A stretch of DNA of 64,000 nt. It comes from Chrysomallon squamiferum. Taxonomy: Eukaryota > Mollusca > Gastropoda > Neomphalida > Peltospiridae. Both the position numbers and the translations under genes were made by a program. The notes under the pieces are model-generated. The model was not told the origin of the DNA. It searched no databases and worked only from the letters and a program-made list of their open reading frames with translations. The stretch is taken from positions 2,887,001 through 2,951,000 of the forward strand of contig CM022667.1 of the NCBI GenBank assembly GCA_012295275.1, in the 5' to 3' direction. Numbering within the stretch: position 1 is the first letter of the stretch; every line of letters begins with the position of its first letter. This document shows positions 1-52,789 of the stretch, piece by piece.

Positions 1-463
1 TCTGAAAAAAAAGAAGCAATCCAACAAAAAACAAACCCCACCCCACCCCCACCCACACACACATATACTATACATAATTATATACACACACATATACATC
101 ACACGTAAACATAATATTAATTAATTAATTGAATTATATATTAGTAATTCAGACAACTTATCAAACTTAATGTTTTTTGGTCAGGATGTATATTAACACA
201 GACAGATTTCCTAAAAATACAAGAAGAAAATCATATTTTTAGTGAAAAAAAAAAAAATAAAATAAAAATAATCATAATAATAATAATTTTTATATACAGG
301 TAGGTGGATAGAGATAAATATAAACATATATTATTGTTTTCCATATAGTAAAGATAAAATAACTTCAATAATGTGTTACATTTTTAAATAGACATACAAA
401 TTACAGATACAGTGTATCATACACAAACGTGTGTGTGTGTGTGTCCATATAAATATCTGGTGA

Positions 464-2369
<1,906 letters not shown>

Positions 2370-4440
2370 CTAAATTTAGGAATTTTTTATTTATACAAAT
2401 TTATATTTTAATGTGACAATATTTCATTATTATTATTATTTTATTTTATTTTTTTAAAAAAAAAAAAATTGTTTTTATAAAAAAAAATTTAAACCTGACT
2501 TTGCATTTTGAAAAATATGAGATATTAATGATGACTATAATTCATTTATTTGTTAAAATATTTTTAAATTCTTTATTATAAAGCAGTGAACTGTGTATGT
2601 ATGGGGATGGGCATGTGTGAGTGAGAAAGAGATAATAAGCATTAATTTATATAAGTCAGTTTGTAATTGTATATACAAACTGGTGCTATATTTACTGCCA
2701 TTAAATGAAAAATTTCCTGTTTTTGGTTTATCATTTTAACTTGAGAAGACTGCCTCATTTAATCATTTGAATAAACCATTTTGTATTCTGTAAGTGGTTG
2801 GACATACTAATATTTGTTATTGATGTGAATCTTATGTATTATAACATTTGGTTCCTTTTACACATATTTGTGCAATTTGTTATGTATTTCTTGAACTATT
2901 TAATCCCTTCAGATATTAAAATATTTATAAAATTAATTATTTAGTATTTTAAATCAACAGAGTTTTGTCTGTGAAATTCAAGAAACAAAAACAAAAATTT
3001 AATTTTTATTATAGTAAAATGTTTTATCGTTCTGAATCTGACAATTTGTTAATTAGGTGACCAAATTCTCATTTATTTATCTTCATAAGTTCATTATATT
3101 TTTTTTAAGTTATTAGGCCTTTCTAAAAATATCTTTCTTTACAGAAAGTAGTTGGATGTTAAATCACAGCTCACTGATTGTAGTCATGTGATGAGGTTTA
3201 TTGATAATTGTCTTAATGAATGTAGGCACATCATGACCTGAAGATTTTGTGTTCTGCTGGTGATCAAAGAATATCCATAACTGATTCTGATTATTTTATT
3301 TCAGGAAGATACTTTGTTTAAGTTTCAGTAATAATTGATTATGTCTACCTATGTTTCTTTGTTCTAAAATATTACAATTACTGTCTTTGTATACTGAGAC
3401 AGATGTAGTTGTTTTAAATTATTGTTTATTTATTGTATTACAGGGTATTTGTAATAAATCATAGGATTCAGTAAATAAATATGACATGACATGAAACACA
3501 TGTATGTACAATATATGAATATTATTAATAAATCATTTGATTGGCCTTCCTTGACATGATCTATATGTTAATAGAATGCATCATTGTGAGTAAAGAGGTT
3601 CTGCAATTCTTATTTGCATGAATATCAAAAATTAATCAATTTCTGTTCTGAAACTGTTAAAATGGTAATGCACTGCATTTGAATTACATATTTTCAACCT
3701 TCAGAAATGTTATATTAAATTAAATATATAAAAAGATATATATGGGAAAAGATTTTTAAAAGAAACAAACTATACCAACAAAAACACAGAGACAAATACT
3801 TATATTTTTTCTTTTTAGTATTATGAAAATGTTACTTATTTTGTATGTTATTAGATAGAGATCTGTTTCTTAATTGTTCCAGTTTTCAGCTGACATTCCT
3901 GATTAGACTAATCATAATACTCTACATGACATCTTAGGTCACAGATCAGTTCTGATATACTCACTTTTTTACCTGTTTTTTCCATTCCAGCTGTTACTCT
4001 GCATCTGATGTATCAAAAAAAGTTATATGGGAGTTCCGTTTTTTTCAAAAGTACCTGTGAAATGTGCCTTCTTGTTAATGAATAATATTCGATTGTGGAG
4101 TGATAGCAACATGTTTCTCTTATTACTGCCATTCATGTCTGTTTCACATTCTTAAAATACAAAAATGTAAATTGCATTATTAAACAAATATTGGCATGTT
4201 TTTCTTTAAAATGGAATAAATACCACTGACTTTCCCTCTCTCTGTTTTCTGTTAAAATAGTAAAAGCATATTATGGATTTGTTATATTAAATTTCTGTAT
4301 TCTGTAGTGAGTTAAGTGTGTGAATCACCATTTGATTTAAAATTATATATATACTAATCAACTGTATAATTTGTATAATTGTTGATCTAAAAATAAAGTG
4401 TGAAAAGAATTCAAGCTCTGTAACGGTCTAATGAGCAACC
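2370..4440. other. TMEM208 3' UTR and intergenic DNA up to HEATR3
   Basis: AT-rich sequence with no open frame of note. A canonical AATAAA lies at 2770-2775, about 400 bp after the TMEM208 stop, and is the likeliest polyadenylation signal; further AATAAA matches occur nearer HEATR3. I see no other gene or mobile element here. Confidence 0.5.
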
Positions 4441-4460
4441 AGGGTATTTCATATTGACAA

Positions 4461-4576
4461 TTTCCGGAAATACCCGATTCGGACCGAGTTTCTAATTAAT
4501 AAATCGAGGCAAAGAACGATAACCCTAATGACGTTCTTTTTACGTTGGGAAATGGCCGCTACCTGTATAGCACGTG
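4461..4576 (+). promoter_or_regulatory. Probable HEATR3 promoter / 5' UTR elements
   Basis: A locally GC-richer patch sits just before the HEATR3 start codon. It contains a palindromic ETS-like site TTTCCGGAAA (4461-4470), a YY1-like AAATGGC (4550-4556) and an E-box CACGTG (4571-4576). No TATA box stands out. These are motif readings only; the transcription start is not established. Confidence 0.4.
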
Positions 4577-4635
4577 TTTGTTTGTAAACATGATGACAGC
4601 TGGTAGTCGTTTATTGACTACTACACATTTTGGTC

Positions 4636-13307
<8,672 letters not shown>

Positions 13308-14902
13308 CTGAATTTCAGTGTAACTTTCTGTTTTCTGATAGAGTAGAGTGGCACTATGCATTTTCTTCTTTGACCATTTTTTTTTTACTAAAGTCATTAA
13401 GAAAATACAAATGAGGGTTTCTGAAATAATTTTCACCAAAAAAAATTGATGAAATCATTGTGCATGACATTTTACCTAGATGTTACAAATGATTTATATT
13501 TTAATTCATTACATTTTAAAATTATGATGAGTAGTTTTAAGAAGAAAAAAAATAATAATGAACTTTTCAGTTGTTTTGATATAATGTATTGTTACTATGA
13601 ATGCTAAATCATTTTGATACATTTTGGCATTTTTGATTTTAAAATTATACTTGAATAAGTACTTATGTAGATATATACATAAATATTTTATTATTTTTTT
13701 TTTTAATACAGTAAAACAAACTGTCAGAATGTTAAGTGGTCAGCTGGTATTTCCTCCACTTTTATTAAGATACAAGCTTTTCATAATCATACACACACAT
13801 ACACATCCTAAACATAAACGAAACACATTTCTTCACAACTATTTTCAGTTAGCTTTAAAAAAAATCTTTTATCGAACTGAAGTCTAATATAAAAATTTAA
13901 AAACAGACATGGTTTTGAATGATCTACATTAAAATAAAAGATTACTTTTATATCTATTTGAAGATGTTGGACTTATTTATTTTTATTTTTTCTTACTTGT
14001 TCATTTTGTTTCCAAGTTCTTGTAGAATGAAACAGTATACATTTTGTTATGTTGTTAGTTAATAATTACTGTCAGTTGTGTGATAGTTGTTTATTATCTT
14101 GAGGCGGTCTTAATTTTACTGTCATTTAACAATAAACCTTTATTTTCCTGATAAATGCTAATGGGTAGATGGATTTAATTCAGTTACAAAACAAATTTAT
14201 AATTATTTATTGCACATATTTTTAAACAAAAACGTATATAATTTTAAACATATGTTAAATAGTACAAATAGTGATGTGGTAACTGATTAAAAAAAAAAAA
14301 AAAAAATTGACCATCAACTAACATTCAGTGTGACTAGGAAAATAATGTCCAATGTAATATAGAATACATGGATTACAAGTTTCACATATAGGTATAATAT
14401 ATGATTGAGCCTTAGCATATATTCTTGTTAACTGCACACACACACACTATAGAGATTGAGAGAAACCAGGGAGAACTGGCTTTTTTTTCTTTTTTGCTTT
14501 TTTTGACACGTGAAAATTTTCAGAAAAATTCATTCATGTCCTGAAAGATTATTCCAGTTTTTTAGTGTGTGAAAATTCAGTCCTTAAAAATCCATTTGTC
14601 TGGCACAAATTCTTTCAAAACCATATATCCAATTGCATTTTAAAACAATGTTGAGGTATACCAGTTCAAATCATTACAAACCAGAAATTAAGGTGTTAAA
14701 TATTATCAGAAATTAATATTATATTTTTTGTATTTCAGTTTAGCTGCAGCTATTTTAAGAGTTTCTCTTAGCTGCAGCTAGAACTTTTATGTACAATGTG
14801 ACTCAAGCTGCAGTCTTGTTTCCACAGTAACAGAGAATTCTTTTTCACACCTGTTTTAAAGTGTTGTTTTCATATTCTTTATTTTTAACACAGTTGCATG
14901 TC
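13308..14902. other. Convergent 3' ends of HEATR3 and EXOC2
   Basis: No gene is visible. For HEATR3 there is AATAAA at 14131-14136. For EXOC2, reverse-strand AATAAA occurs at 14878-14883 (only about 20 nt past its stop) and at 14139-14144. The two opposing signals around 14131-14144 nearly touch, so the long forms of the two transcripts could end at the same place or overlap. Confidence 0.5.
14741..14780. repeat. Two identical 12-bp palindromes TAGCTGCAGCTA
   Basis: Perfect palindromes at 14741-14752 and 14769-14780, 28 bp apart, in the EXOC2 3' flank. Confidence 0.85.
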
Positions 14903-31261
<16,359 letters not shown>

Positions 31262-31377
31262 GATTTTCTTTTATTAAAAGAACATTATTGTCATGCTGTA
31301 AAACAAAATGCACATGTAAACAGATATTTGAAAAACAATCACCTACAGATTTCCAAGTATCATTAGTTTTTGTTAAA

Positions 31378-31577
31378 TTGTAGAAGTAGTAGTAACAGTG
31401 ATAGTAATTGTAATAGAAGCAGTAGTAGAAACAGTAGTGGTACAAGTAGCAGTACTAGTAGTTATAGTAGTAGTGGTAGCAATAATAGCAGTAGTATTTT
31501 TTATTATTATATTATTAGTAATAGTAGTAGTAGTAACAGTAGTAGTAGAAGTAGCAGTAGTAGTAGTAGTAACTAGT
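31378..31577. repeat. Degenerate AGT/AGC trinucleotide tract upstream of EXOC2
   Basis: About 200 bp of interrupted AGT, AGC and AAC triplets on the plus strand, open in several frames for that reason. It lies about 115 bp upstream of the EXOC2 start codon, so it is in the 5' UTR, a 5' intron or the promoter. Confidence 0.9.
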
Positions 31578-32213
31578 AACATTTGAAATCGTTACGTTGT
31601 TGTTTAGAGCATGTTTGAGTTTAGTCACTGCGCAAAGGAGGCGTCTCAGAGGCGACATCCTTCGATAACGTAAAACTTCAATAGAAGTGTCATGAGTTAA
31701 TTATAATTTATCCAGTTATCTATATGTTCATCTAGCAGTACGATAAAGGTCAAAACTAACCAGAAAAAATGCTTTAATTACAGAAAATTGTCTTTGCTGC
31801 TTGCGGTCTATGGAATAGACTGATACAATTTGACAGAAGGAAGTTAAATCGGTCGATAACTAAAGAACGACAACCGTTTAGTGATCGTTTCGGCTGTAGT
31901 GAAACATAATTTCTTTAAATTAAAGCAAAGCAAAAAGTTATTATTACATTTTTGTAATTAGATGTATGCATGTTAAATGTATTAATTTTGTTTCTTGTGT
32001 TGTTGTTTTATTCTGTTTGGTGTGGGGGTTTTGGGGGGTTGTGTTTTGTTTTTAATAGTTTGCCTGGGTTTTGTTTTGTTGCTATTTGTATTTTACTTTA
32101 TTTTATTATTGTTTTTTTTTTTTTTTTTATTTTTTTTTATTTTATTATATTTTATTTTTTATTTTATCATTTTATTTTTTTTTTTTTGTGTGTACTGCTG
32201 TTGGTTTTGTTTT

Positions 32214-32283
<70 letters not shown>

Positions 32284-32977
32284 GCTTGTTTTATTCTATT
32301 TTATTTATTTTTATTATTATTTATTTTATTTTATTTTATTTTATTTTATTTTTTTAACTATTTCGAACAGAGACTCTCCAACAGTGCTTCTCAAAAAAGC
32401 CCAAAGATCAGAAAAAAGAAAATATTAACAGGAGGATAATCATCCACCGAATTATCTGGCCCACATCCCCCAAATTCTATCTATTCGACACCAGGCGACT
32501 AAGTTGGAAAATGTGCTAACTAGTAACTGCAATAATTAAAACATTACATTATAACCTAAATACCCTTGCTATAGCAATTACTATTTTCCGTACACGTTAC
32601 TCACTGATGTCGTTCGCCTGTCACATTATGTTGAAAACGTTCAAATACGACACTAATTATCTGTTATTTACGACATAAATGTCAACTTAAATAATACGAA
32701 CGTAATCCATACTTCCTGTTTTATTATTATTACCTTCATTTATTAGTTATATATAATTTTATAGCTGAATAGATTAATATGACCCGCTATGATTTCATAC
32801 GCTTTGCTTCTGGCCTGTAAGCAATAAGAAGTTGCCGAACTATTTATTTAGCAACCAATGAGTATGATGGGTTAATACTTTGTATTTTTAATTATAAATC
32901 GGCAGACGGGAAGCATAAAACTCCCGCCCACCGCGAAGTATTCTCTTTATATCTTTATATTTTTAATATTTCGTTGT

Positions 32978-33016
<39 letters not shown>

Positions 33017-33640
33017 GTAAATTACTTTAACAAAACAACAACAGTAACAATAACTACAGCAACAACAATAATAAATAAATAAAAACTGTTTAACCTACGA
33101 TTCGTTTGTGCTCTGAGCTATATTGGTTTTATTGGTATATGAAAATGTGAAAATCTGCTAACATGCTGTGTCACAAATAGCCTACTGTCATTATTAAATA
33201 TAAGATAGTTGATTCTAAAAGCTGTTAAAACGCACTGGTCATTTAAATTTTTATATATATATACTGTATATTACTATAGATTTCAACACTAATGTTATAA
33301 CTCGTTTTTATTTATTTATTTTTTATTTTTTACTTAAATTCAAAATTAAATCCATCAACATATTTTAGAAAGGGAGCACTGCGGAACATTATTTGAAAAG
33401 ATATATTTTACAAAATGGATCCAGTTAGATACATTATTTTATTTCAAATTTATTATTGATATGTAATAAATAATGTTGCTTTAATTAGATAGTTTGTTTA
33501 TTAATGTCATCGTTACAGATTATATTCTAAATCATTAAAAACTTTTTTTATAATTTATTATTATTATTATCATTTAATTAAATAAAGTAATCAATCATGA
33601 AACTCAGACATTAACCACGTAATAGCCAACGCGTCCAAAC
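31578..33640. other. Intergenic region between divergent EXOC2 and RAB2
   Basis: Both 5' ends face this region. 31975-32357 is an extreme T-rich tract on the plus strand and 32981-33015 is a T run. The stretch 32430-32930 is more balanced in composition and has an inverted CCAAT context (GCAACCAATGAG near 32851), so it may hold the EXOC2 promoter. No gene is seen. Confidence 0.45.
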
Positions 33641-33683
33641 TTAAGCTCAGTTTATTTGGAAAGCACCTGTTAAATATTGTCAT

Positions 33684-33727
33684 CACGTGGTTCCAATATT
33701 ATTTCCGGTTCAGTGTGACGTCACGTG
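33684..33727 (+). promoter_or_regulatory. RAB2 proximal promoter: E-box, CRE, E-box
   Basis: CACGTG at 33684-33689, then TGACGTCA (33716-33723) overlapping a second CACGTG (33722-33727). The composite TGACGTCACGTG ends about 45 bp before the start codon. A YY1-like CAAAATGGCG lies just inside intron 1 (33933-33942). CREB/ATF and bHLH-zip factors are the known readers of these motifs; their use here is inferred. Confidence 0.55.
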
Positions 33728-33772
33728 TCTTCGCCGTCATAAATAGTCTCTGTGGTTTAGTGTTTTTGCAAG

Positions 33773-45339
<11,567 letters not shown>

Positions 45340-48300
45340 AAATATTTGGCATATAAAAACGAACCGAAACTGTTCCCAAAAAAAAACAAGGGAAGCAACT
45401 CTTATTAAGTTGGAACATGAACACTGGTGGAATGTACTAAATTATAAAATTTAAAAATTTGAAAAAAAAAAAAAATATACTAAAAATTGAAAAGTGGTTG
45501 TAGTGATTCGAGTAAATGTTTTGGCTGGTTGTAAAGCTGATATAAATTATATATCTTGTATGTTTACAGATGTATATTATTACTTAGTTGTCTTAGATCT
45601 TTCCAAAAACACCTCTTTTTTTTCTCTCGTCTACATCTCATTGTCATAATTACTTAAATGTACAGCTCAGCTGTTGTCATTTCTCGTAACATTTTGTTTG
45701 TGTTTCAGTTTTTTGGTTTTTATGTTTCACGTTTTATTTATTTATGTTTTTTATGTGATCCCAGTTTCAGAAACTAATGTTTTAAAATATAAACTGGGTC
45801 GTTTCTCAAAACAATTTATTCACAGTTAGTTACATAAATAAAATAGATTTCAAGTTTTAATGAACTACTGGATTAATGCTTTAAACAGAGGATTGTTTTT
45901 CACAGTAATATTTATTTTTAAAAGAAACTGAAGCCAAAAATTTAATAAGTCAGTTTTTAAGAAGGGTATTCTTTTTCACAAATAATATTTATTTTTAATA
46001 ATAATATATTTCAATTCTAAAAAAAAAAAAAAAAAAAAAAGAAAAATAAAATGAAAAAAAAGCAGTTTTCATTATTTCATAATTAAATTCTAAAAATTAT
46101 TATAGATGAAAGATTTTTGGTTGTTTCTTTGAAAGGGCTTTTAGCCATGCTGTATGATATTCCAAAACTTCTAAAATGACAGAACTAAAAACTTGATTAT
46201 TGCTATAAAAACAGTTGTCTTTCACAAAGTCTTGAATTTTAAAAGAAATCTGAGTAAACATTTTGCTGTACAGAATTCATGGCAGGTTATAGTAAATGTG
46301 GTGACAGCTGTAAACGGACAAAACAGTTGAAGTGCAATTTTAAACTTTTATCAGTGCTGTATTCCATATTGTTTGCTTCATACATAGTTTCAGCAACGAA
46401 AATCATGAGTGGATAATAAGACTGCTAATCCCATGGCCTGACAGTACTTGGCCATTTACGATTTGAATATTTTAGTAACATGGCAGTATAACAATAAAAA
46501 AAATAATATATATATATATATATATATTAAAAAATTTAGAAATACTGATAAACTGACATTGGCTCTAAATGTTTTATTAAAAAGCATAATAAAATTATGA
46601 TTTGGATTGTTAACATTAAGCTATTGTAGTGTTTGATATTTGCCATTTAAATTAATTTTTATTTTGCCCTTAATGGACATAAGCTTTGACAGAATGTTAA
46701 TATTAACGTGTTATAGTCTTTGACATTGGCTTAAACTGTTTTAATATTAAGATTACAGTCTTCAACAATATGTTGTTAATAACATTTATAAACTGATTAA
46801 ACAGAAAAGAAAATTGTGAAAATAACTATGAAGTCATTTGGCAGTATTTTTCTGTAGATCTTTTCGGTTTTTTTTTTTTTAATCAGATCATAATATATAT
46901 ATTTTTTTTTTTTTTTTTTTTGTATTTTTTTTTTTTGTTCAGCTGCTTCAAGATGAAACTCAGAAAAATAAAATACTGATAGTTTGGATCTGATGTTAAC
47001 ATTTTAATAAAACTAAGACACTGCAGAGAAAAGATTTTTTTTTTTTTTTTTTAAATTGTTATAAAATAAAAAGTAACAAAAATTCACATTGATGCATTAT
47101 TAAACTAATTGATAATTACACATAGATTATAAATTTCACTATCTTTATAAATTATAAATGTTTCAATTATTTTTGTTAAAGAAAGTTTACAATTTATGTA
47201 TTTGATGTCTTGAAAGCTACATGTTTATGATATTAATTACAAAATATTGATGTTAATAGTATTTTCGTTTTAGAAATCAAAAAATATCTGATCACATGAC
47301 AGGAAAGTTTATTAAAATTATCAGTCCAGTACAGATTTAGAACCAACATACATTTGAAATGATATACTAGTACTAGAATATTTTAATTTTAGTTATTACC
47401 ACCTCATAAATTTTGTTGTTACTGTCAGTGTTTCTTTTTTGTTTTAAACAAATACAGTTCAAAAATATTCTTAATTCAAAAAACAGTGTACTGAATTTTT
47501 TGAATTTTTTTTTATGTTGACCATAAGTTATTTAACACTTATTTATTCTGATTATATGTCTGTTACTAGAATATTGAAATGTTTTGTCAAATAAATATTA
47601 AATAAGGTCCAGATATCTTGTTTTGTCTGTTTGTCTTTCTGTAATTTAGTTCTTGCTATTCTTGTCTGTTATATGCTTTTAGGTAGAGAAGACTGAAAGG
47701 TTTCTACCCTATAACTGCAGATTTGGTTGTTGTTTTATTACTTTATTCTTATATGGATAAAACTAGACATTTATTTATTTGTTCCAAAATATTCTGTAGA
47801 ATTTTAAGTACATCTTTTCTGGTATTGTCACTGATTGAATGTTACATATATGTCACAAAATCATTCTCTTGTGCTGTTTAAATCAAGTCATGCTACTCAT
47901 TTTTAGAACAAATTTTCTATGATTCTTGCCAAAAATAAATAAATGTCCCATCCTTAAATAACTCACCAGTGTTCTTTTGTTCTGTTTTCAATTAAACAAT
48001 TATATACAAAAATGTACAATCATTTTTTTTTTTTTAATTTCTTTATTAAACTGCATTTCCCAAAAATATTTTTTTTTTTTGTTCAAAGGTCTCATTAACA
48101 TCTTTTTTTCATTTGTAATATTTTAAACTGCAATTTTTATAAAATTCATACTTTCACAAAGGTGTGAAATAAATAAATAAATTGTAATTCATTTAAGTAT
48201 TTTCTGAATATCAGTTGATAACATCTTTTATAGTATAATTGCTTACAGTAGTTGCTAAATAAATAATTATATATATATATATATATATATATTCAACTTC

Positions 48301-50058
48301 ATATAGCTAAAGTAAAATGAATCATTAGATACAGGTTTGTATTACTTAGAAAATATTAAATATGAATTAGCAATATTTTGTGTACAGTTAAATACCTATA
48401 TATATTTTACTTAACAAAATTGCAAACTAGAAAAATGACAGAAAAATTTGCATTTCACTGAGAAATTAGTGGATATATAAATTTTAAAACACAAAGAAAA
48501 AAATGAACAGTTAATATAAAGAAATGTGAAAAAAGAGGATCATGAACAGATCTAATGTAAATAAATTTAAAAAAAAAAGTTATAAAATTTTTTTAAAATT
48601 CATTTATAATATCTGAAACCAGGAAGTGTATTAATGCATAACTGAATATATAAATTTGAAAATTAAAAGAAAAAAAAAAAAAAAAAATTGAATGATAATG
48701 AATAAAACAAAAATACCTTTATTTATTATTTCTTGCCATTTATATAACTAAAATATGAATATTTGTAACACATACAAGACTAACAGGAAGACTATTCTCA
48801 AATGTCACTTAATTTTTAACATAGCAACAACATTTATGTTAGCAATGTTTAATACTTTCATGTTACAATAATAAAAATGGTTCAAACCATTTTTCTTTTA
48901 AACATTTGTGACTTTGTATATTTATGTTTTGAGACTTGATAAGCATAATGCAGATTTATCATGAAATACAATAACATTTCCAAAATACATTTTCATCTCT
49001 GGTCTTGCTACCATATATAATGAATATATTTTCATTCAGCTTTCATACAAAAACCTTAATTGTTTTTAAAAACTGGTTCATTTATGAGGCTTATGTTCTT
49101 TGTTTTGGAGGGTTTTATTTATTTATTCATTTTTTTCCACAAAATGATTTTTCAGTTATTGTGCATTGCCTTGTATTTTAATTTGCTTATGTTAGGTTTG
49201 CTTAGTAAAAAAAAAAAAAAAAATTAAATTTGTCACATTTAACACATAATAGATAGTCTAATTCACTGAACAAAATATCAATATTAAATTTATTGTTCTA
49301 ATTTTTTTTTTCATCAACCACTTATTGCTTGAAAATTTGACTTAATTAGTTCATTATTATTATTATTATTATTATTGTCAGAAGATTTTTATTTTGTCTT
49401 TTGACCTTTTCATTACTCATTTATTTTGTCATTAACTGGGGTTCTTGTCATTTGTTTTAATTTTTTTTAAATAGTTTTTGAAATTGTATCAATTTTTAAT
49501 CTGGAATTTTCAAAAAAATAATTTTAAACAAAATATTTGGTTGTATTTTTCACAATTGTTTTTATGAATATATACTGGATGTTCAAAACTTCACTTATGA
49601 TTTTTCATATTACAGATTTTTTCGTTAAAGAAGAATTGTTAATAAAGGTTTTAAACCACATATTCTTAAATACAGTTTAATTTATTTTAATTTTATATCA
49701 TAAAAGTTAGATGTGATGTTATTTATTTTGATAGAAGGTTATGCAAAATACACACAATGGGCATTCCATATTCTCATTAACTTTCTTTTTGTAATCTGTT
49801 TTAAAACCACATTTTTCTTTGAACTTTAGTTCTTTTTACAAAAATATAAATAAAAATCCTCCCCAAAAAAACATTTACACACACACACACACACATATTA
49901 ATTTAAAATATTTTTCTTACATGTCAGAAAGTTGTAATGATTTTATTTTGGGCTTTGAATATAAATATCCTAAACTGTCACCTTCTGAATATCTTAGATA
50001 TGTGAATGTCAGATATTATTATTAGTAGTAGCAGTAGTGGTAATAGTAGTTGTAGTAC

Positions 50059-50093
<35 letters not shown>

Positions 50094-50126
50094 AATTACT
50101 GAAACTAAATTAGTCATAAATTTCTT

Positions 50127-50174
<48 letters not shown>

Positions 50175-50999
50175 CATTTTATGATTTTCTTTTACTGTTT
50201 TGTTTTATTAACTTTTTCTCAGGTTCTAATTTCTTTTCACAGATTTTTAGATATCAGATAATACATATATATTCTTACATTACCCTAACTGTTGTAAATT
50301 GTCTTGTATCAATTTAGTTTAGCAGTTTTGTTGTACATGTGAGATTCCTTGTGATTCTGAAATAAAAACAATAGTAAAAAAACGTCAGACAAACTTTAAG
50401 AATATTTTATGTGGATATGTTGTTCGGCAATAAAGGGTCTTCATAATGAAACATTTGTGTTTTCGTTTATTTATTTGTTTATATTAATGTATGTAGTGAC
50501 CATCAGGGAACCATGGCAATAGACTGGACTAAACAAAACCATGGGTGATGGCAAAGTAAGAAGACATATTTTTTTTTTTTTTTTTTTTTATCTCTGTACA
50601 TTTTCTGCCGAATCAATTTCCTTGCAGTTATCCAAAGAACCCCTATGCATATGTGCATAGTTTTTTTTTTTTAACAGTGATATTGTACAAGTATAAATCC
50701 ACAGATGCCTTTCAGAAGGATAAGAATAATGATATTTTATATATGCATCAAGCCATTCATAAAAAAAAAACCTGAACCATGACTTTTAATAAATAAATAC
50801 AATACAGGATCAAATGGGAAACAGTCAATGGCAGCATACATAACTTGAGTCACATTGTTTCTCTAGCCACTGAGTTGCGTATATCCTTGTTAATAATACT
50901 GATTTATTGATTAGTGGTAGAATAAATGGGCTAATTTTTTTTATTTTTTTTTTCTGATTTATTTTATTTTATTATTTATAATTTTTAAAAATTTCTCCA

Positions 51000-51050
<51 letters not shown>

Positions 51051-51875
51051 TAAAATTATTATAATTTTGTTTAACCTTTTCGATAATAAACATTGTGATC
51101 CTATCCCGGGTACGTTTTAAGAATTTTAAAACATACTCTAACATTATAAACCTATTCCGACTTACAGAAATGTCGTATCGTTGTTCACTTTACTGCTCAG
51201 AATCGCGATGCTTATTTATTAACAAACAGAGAACGATTATCAAACATTTTTAGTGTTAATCTAAAAATTATAATCATAAATGGATCTATGATGTTGCAAT
51301 AAATTTATTTCCTCTTTCTTTTGTGGGGGTCGGGACATCGTGAATAGAAAAAAACGAAAACAAAACTTCTTTAATATTCTTTGGCTCGTCTTTTATTTAG
51401 GAGGATTACAATAATTAATACGTTATACAGGAGAGAGAGAGAGAGCGAGAGAGCGAGAGTGATGTAAATAACTGAAAGAAAAAATTCACCGCAACACTTC
51501 ATACGTTGTCTGATCGCCAGTAATTTAATTAGTAATCACTCTGTTCTATATTACAAGCTAAAAATTGTTGTCAAAGTAATTCTTAGAGTCAATAAAACTG
51601 AGAAAAAAAAAAAAGAAGAAATCAGTCGGAACTTACATTATATTGTTTACGAAGATATACGGTTTAGTTCTTCTTCTTCTTTTTTTTTTTTAAAAATTAT
51701 TATTTCACATGTAATTTAGCTGAACCTGAATTAACTCCGTCCGCCTGCCCTCCAAGATTTAAATCGATTCTGAATACATGCACATAATATTAAAACGAAA
51801 AAAAATTAAAAAAAAAATTAAAAAAGATTATATTAACATATGATACAGCAACATCAGTAATAATATAAGCAACTA

Positions 51876-51906
<31 letters not shown>

Positions 51907-52368
51907 AAATAAAGTGGAAAAACAAAAACAATTTGTTTTCTCACTTATAAAGATTGCAAAAATATTACGTTGCGTGGTATCCTTGAAACTAAATTTACTA
52001 ATGCTAATCCTTATATAATTCTTATATTTTGATTATCATTATTAAGTGTTTAAATTGTTTTCTTCTTTTACAATGTATTTCACTATATATATATATTTGT
52101 CGTGAAGTTGGATTCTTAAACATGGATATTTATTGCCTGAACGAATGGACTAATCATTGATATACATCGTATATACACAAGAGCCTGTTCCACACTATTC
52201 AGTAAACTACTTAGGGGAATTTTAGGTGCGAATGTGAAATTTATTAATGACATGTAATCTACCAATCATTTAGTTAAAGTTAGATGTATCTTATATGTTT
52301 TAACGTTTCTGTCCACAAATAAAATAACCACATGTTTTATCATTTTTGTCTTCGCTTGTTTTCACATG

Positions 52369-52450
<82 letters not shown>

Positions 52451-52780
52451 ATGCTGTTGTTAATGAACATACTATTAAACATTACAATTCATACATTTTA
52501 TTCGATTTAAATAAGTTTTGCTTTATTTATTTATTTATACATTTTATATTTTGTGCGTATGCATATACGTATATATTTTAGAAGAAAAAACATGGTATAT
52601 TAAGATAAAATTATTTTTTTAATAATTATTTATTTTCTTCGCTAACATTTTGTATAAAATCCAGGGTGGAGAATTAAATGTGGAACATTTACAAAAATCA
52701 AAAACAATCAGAAAACGATGGCAAGGATGAAAACAAAAAGTGATATATAAAAAAATAAAAAATAAAAAATAAACAAACAA
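45340..52780. other. RAB2 3' UTR and intergenic DNA before the CHD gene
   Basis: No gene is recognised over about 7.4 kb. Candidate polyadenylation signals for RAB2 include AATAAA at 47590-47595 and 50429-50434, so the 3' UTR could be several kb. Simple repeats: T run 50129-50169, (TTA)n 51000-51051, an interrupted GA tract near 51430-51462, T run 51872-51901. Confidence 0.5.
52368..52446. repeat. (CA)n-(GA)n compound microsatellite
   Basis: About 20 bp of CA joined directly to about 60 bp of AG, upstream of the CHD gene. Confidence 0.95.
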
Positions 52781-52789
52781 CAAAGGCTT

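Noticed and set aside
31370-31586. Overlapping serine-, threonine- and valine-rich frames
   Set aside because: All arise from the degenerate AGT triplet tract, open in several frames at once.
31970-32439. Three overlapping phenylalanine-rich frames that look like membrane proteins
   Set aside because: They read a T-rich low-complexity tract; no start context, no family features.
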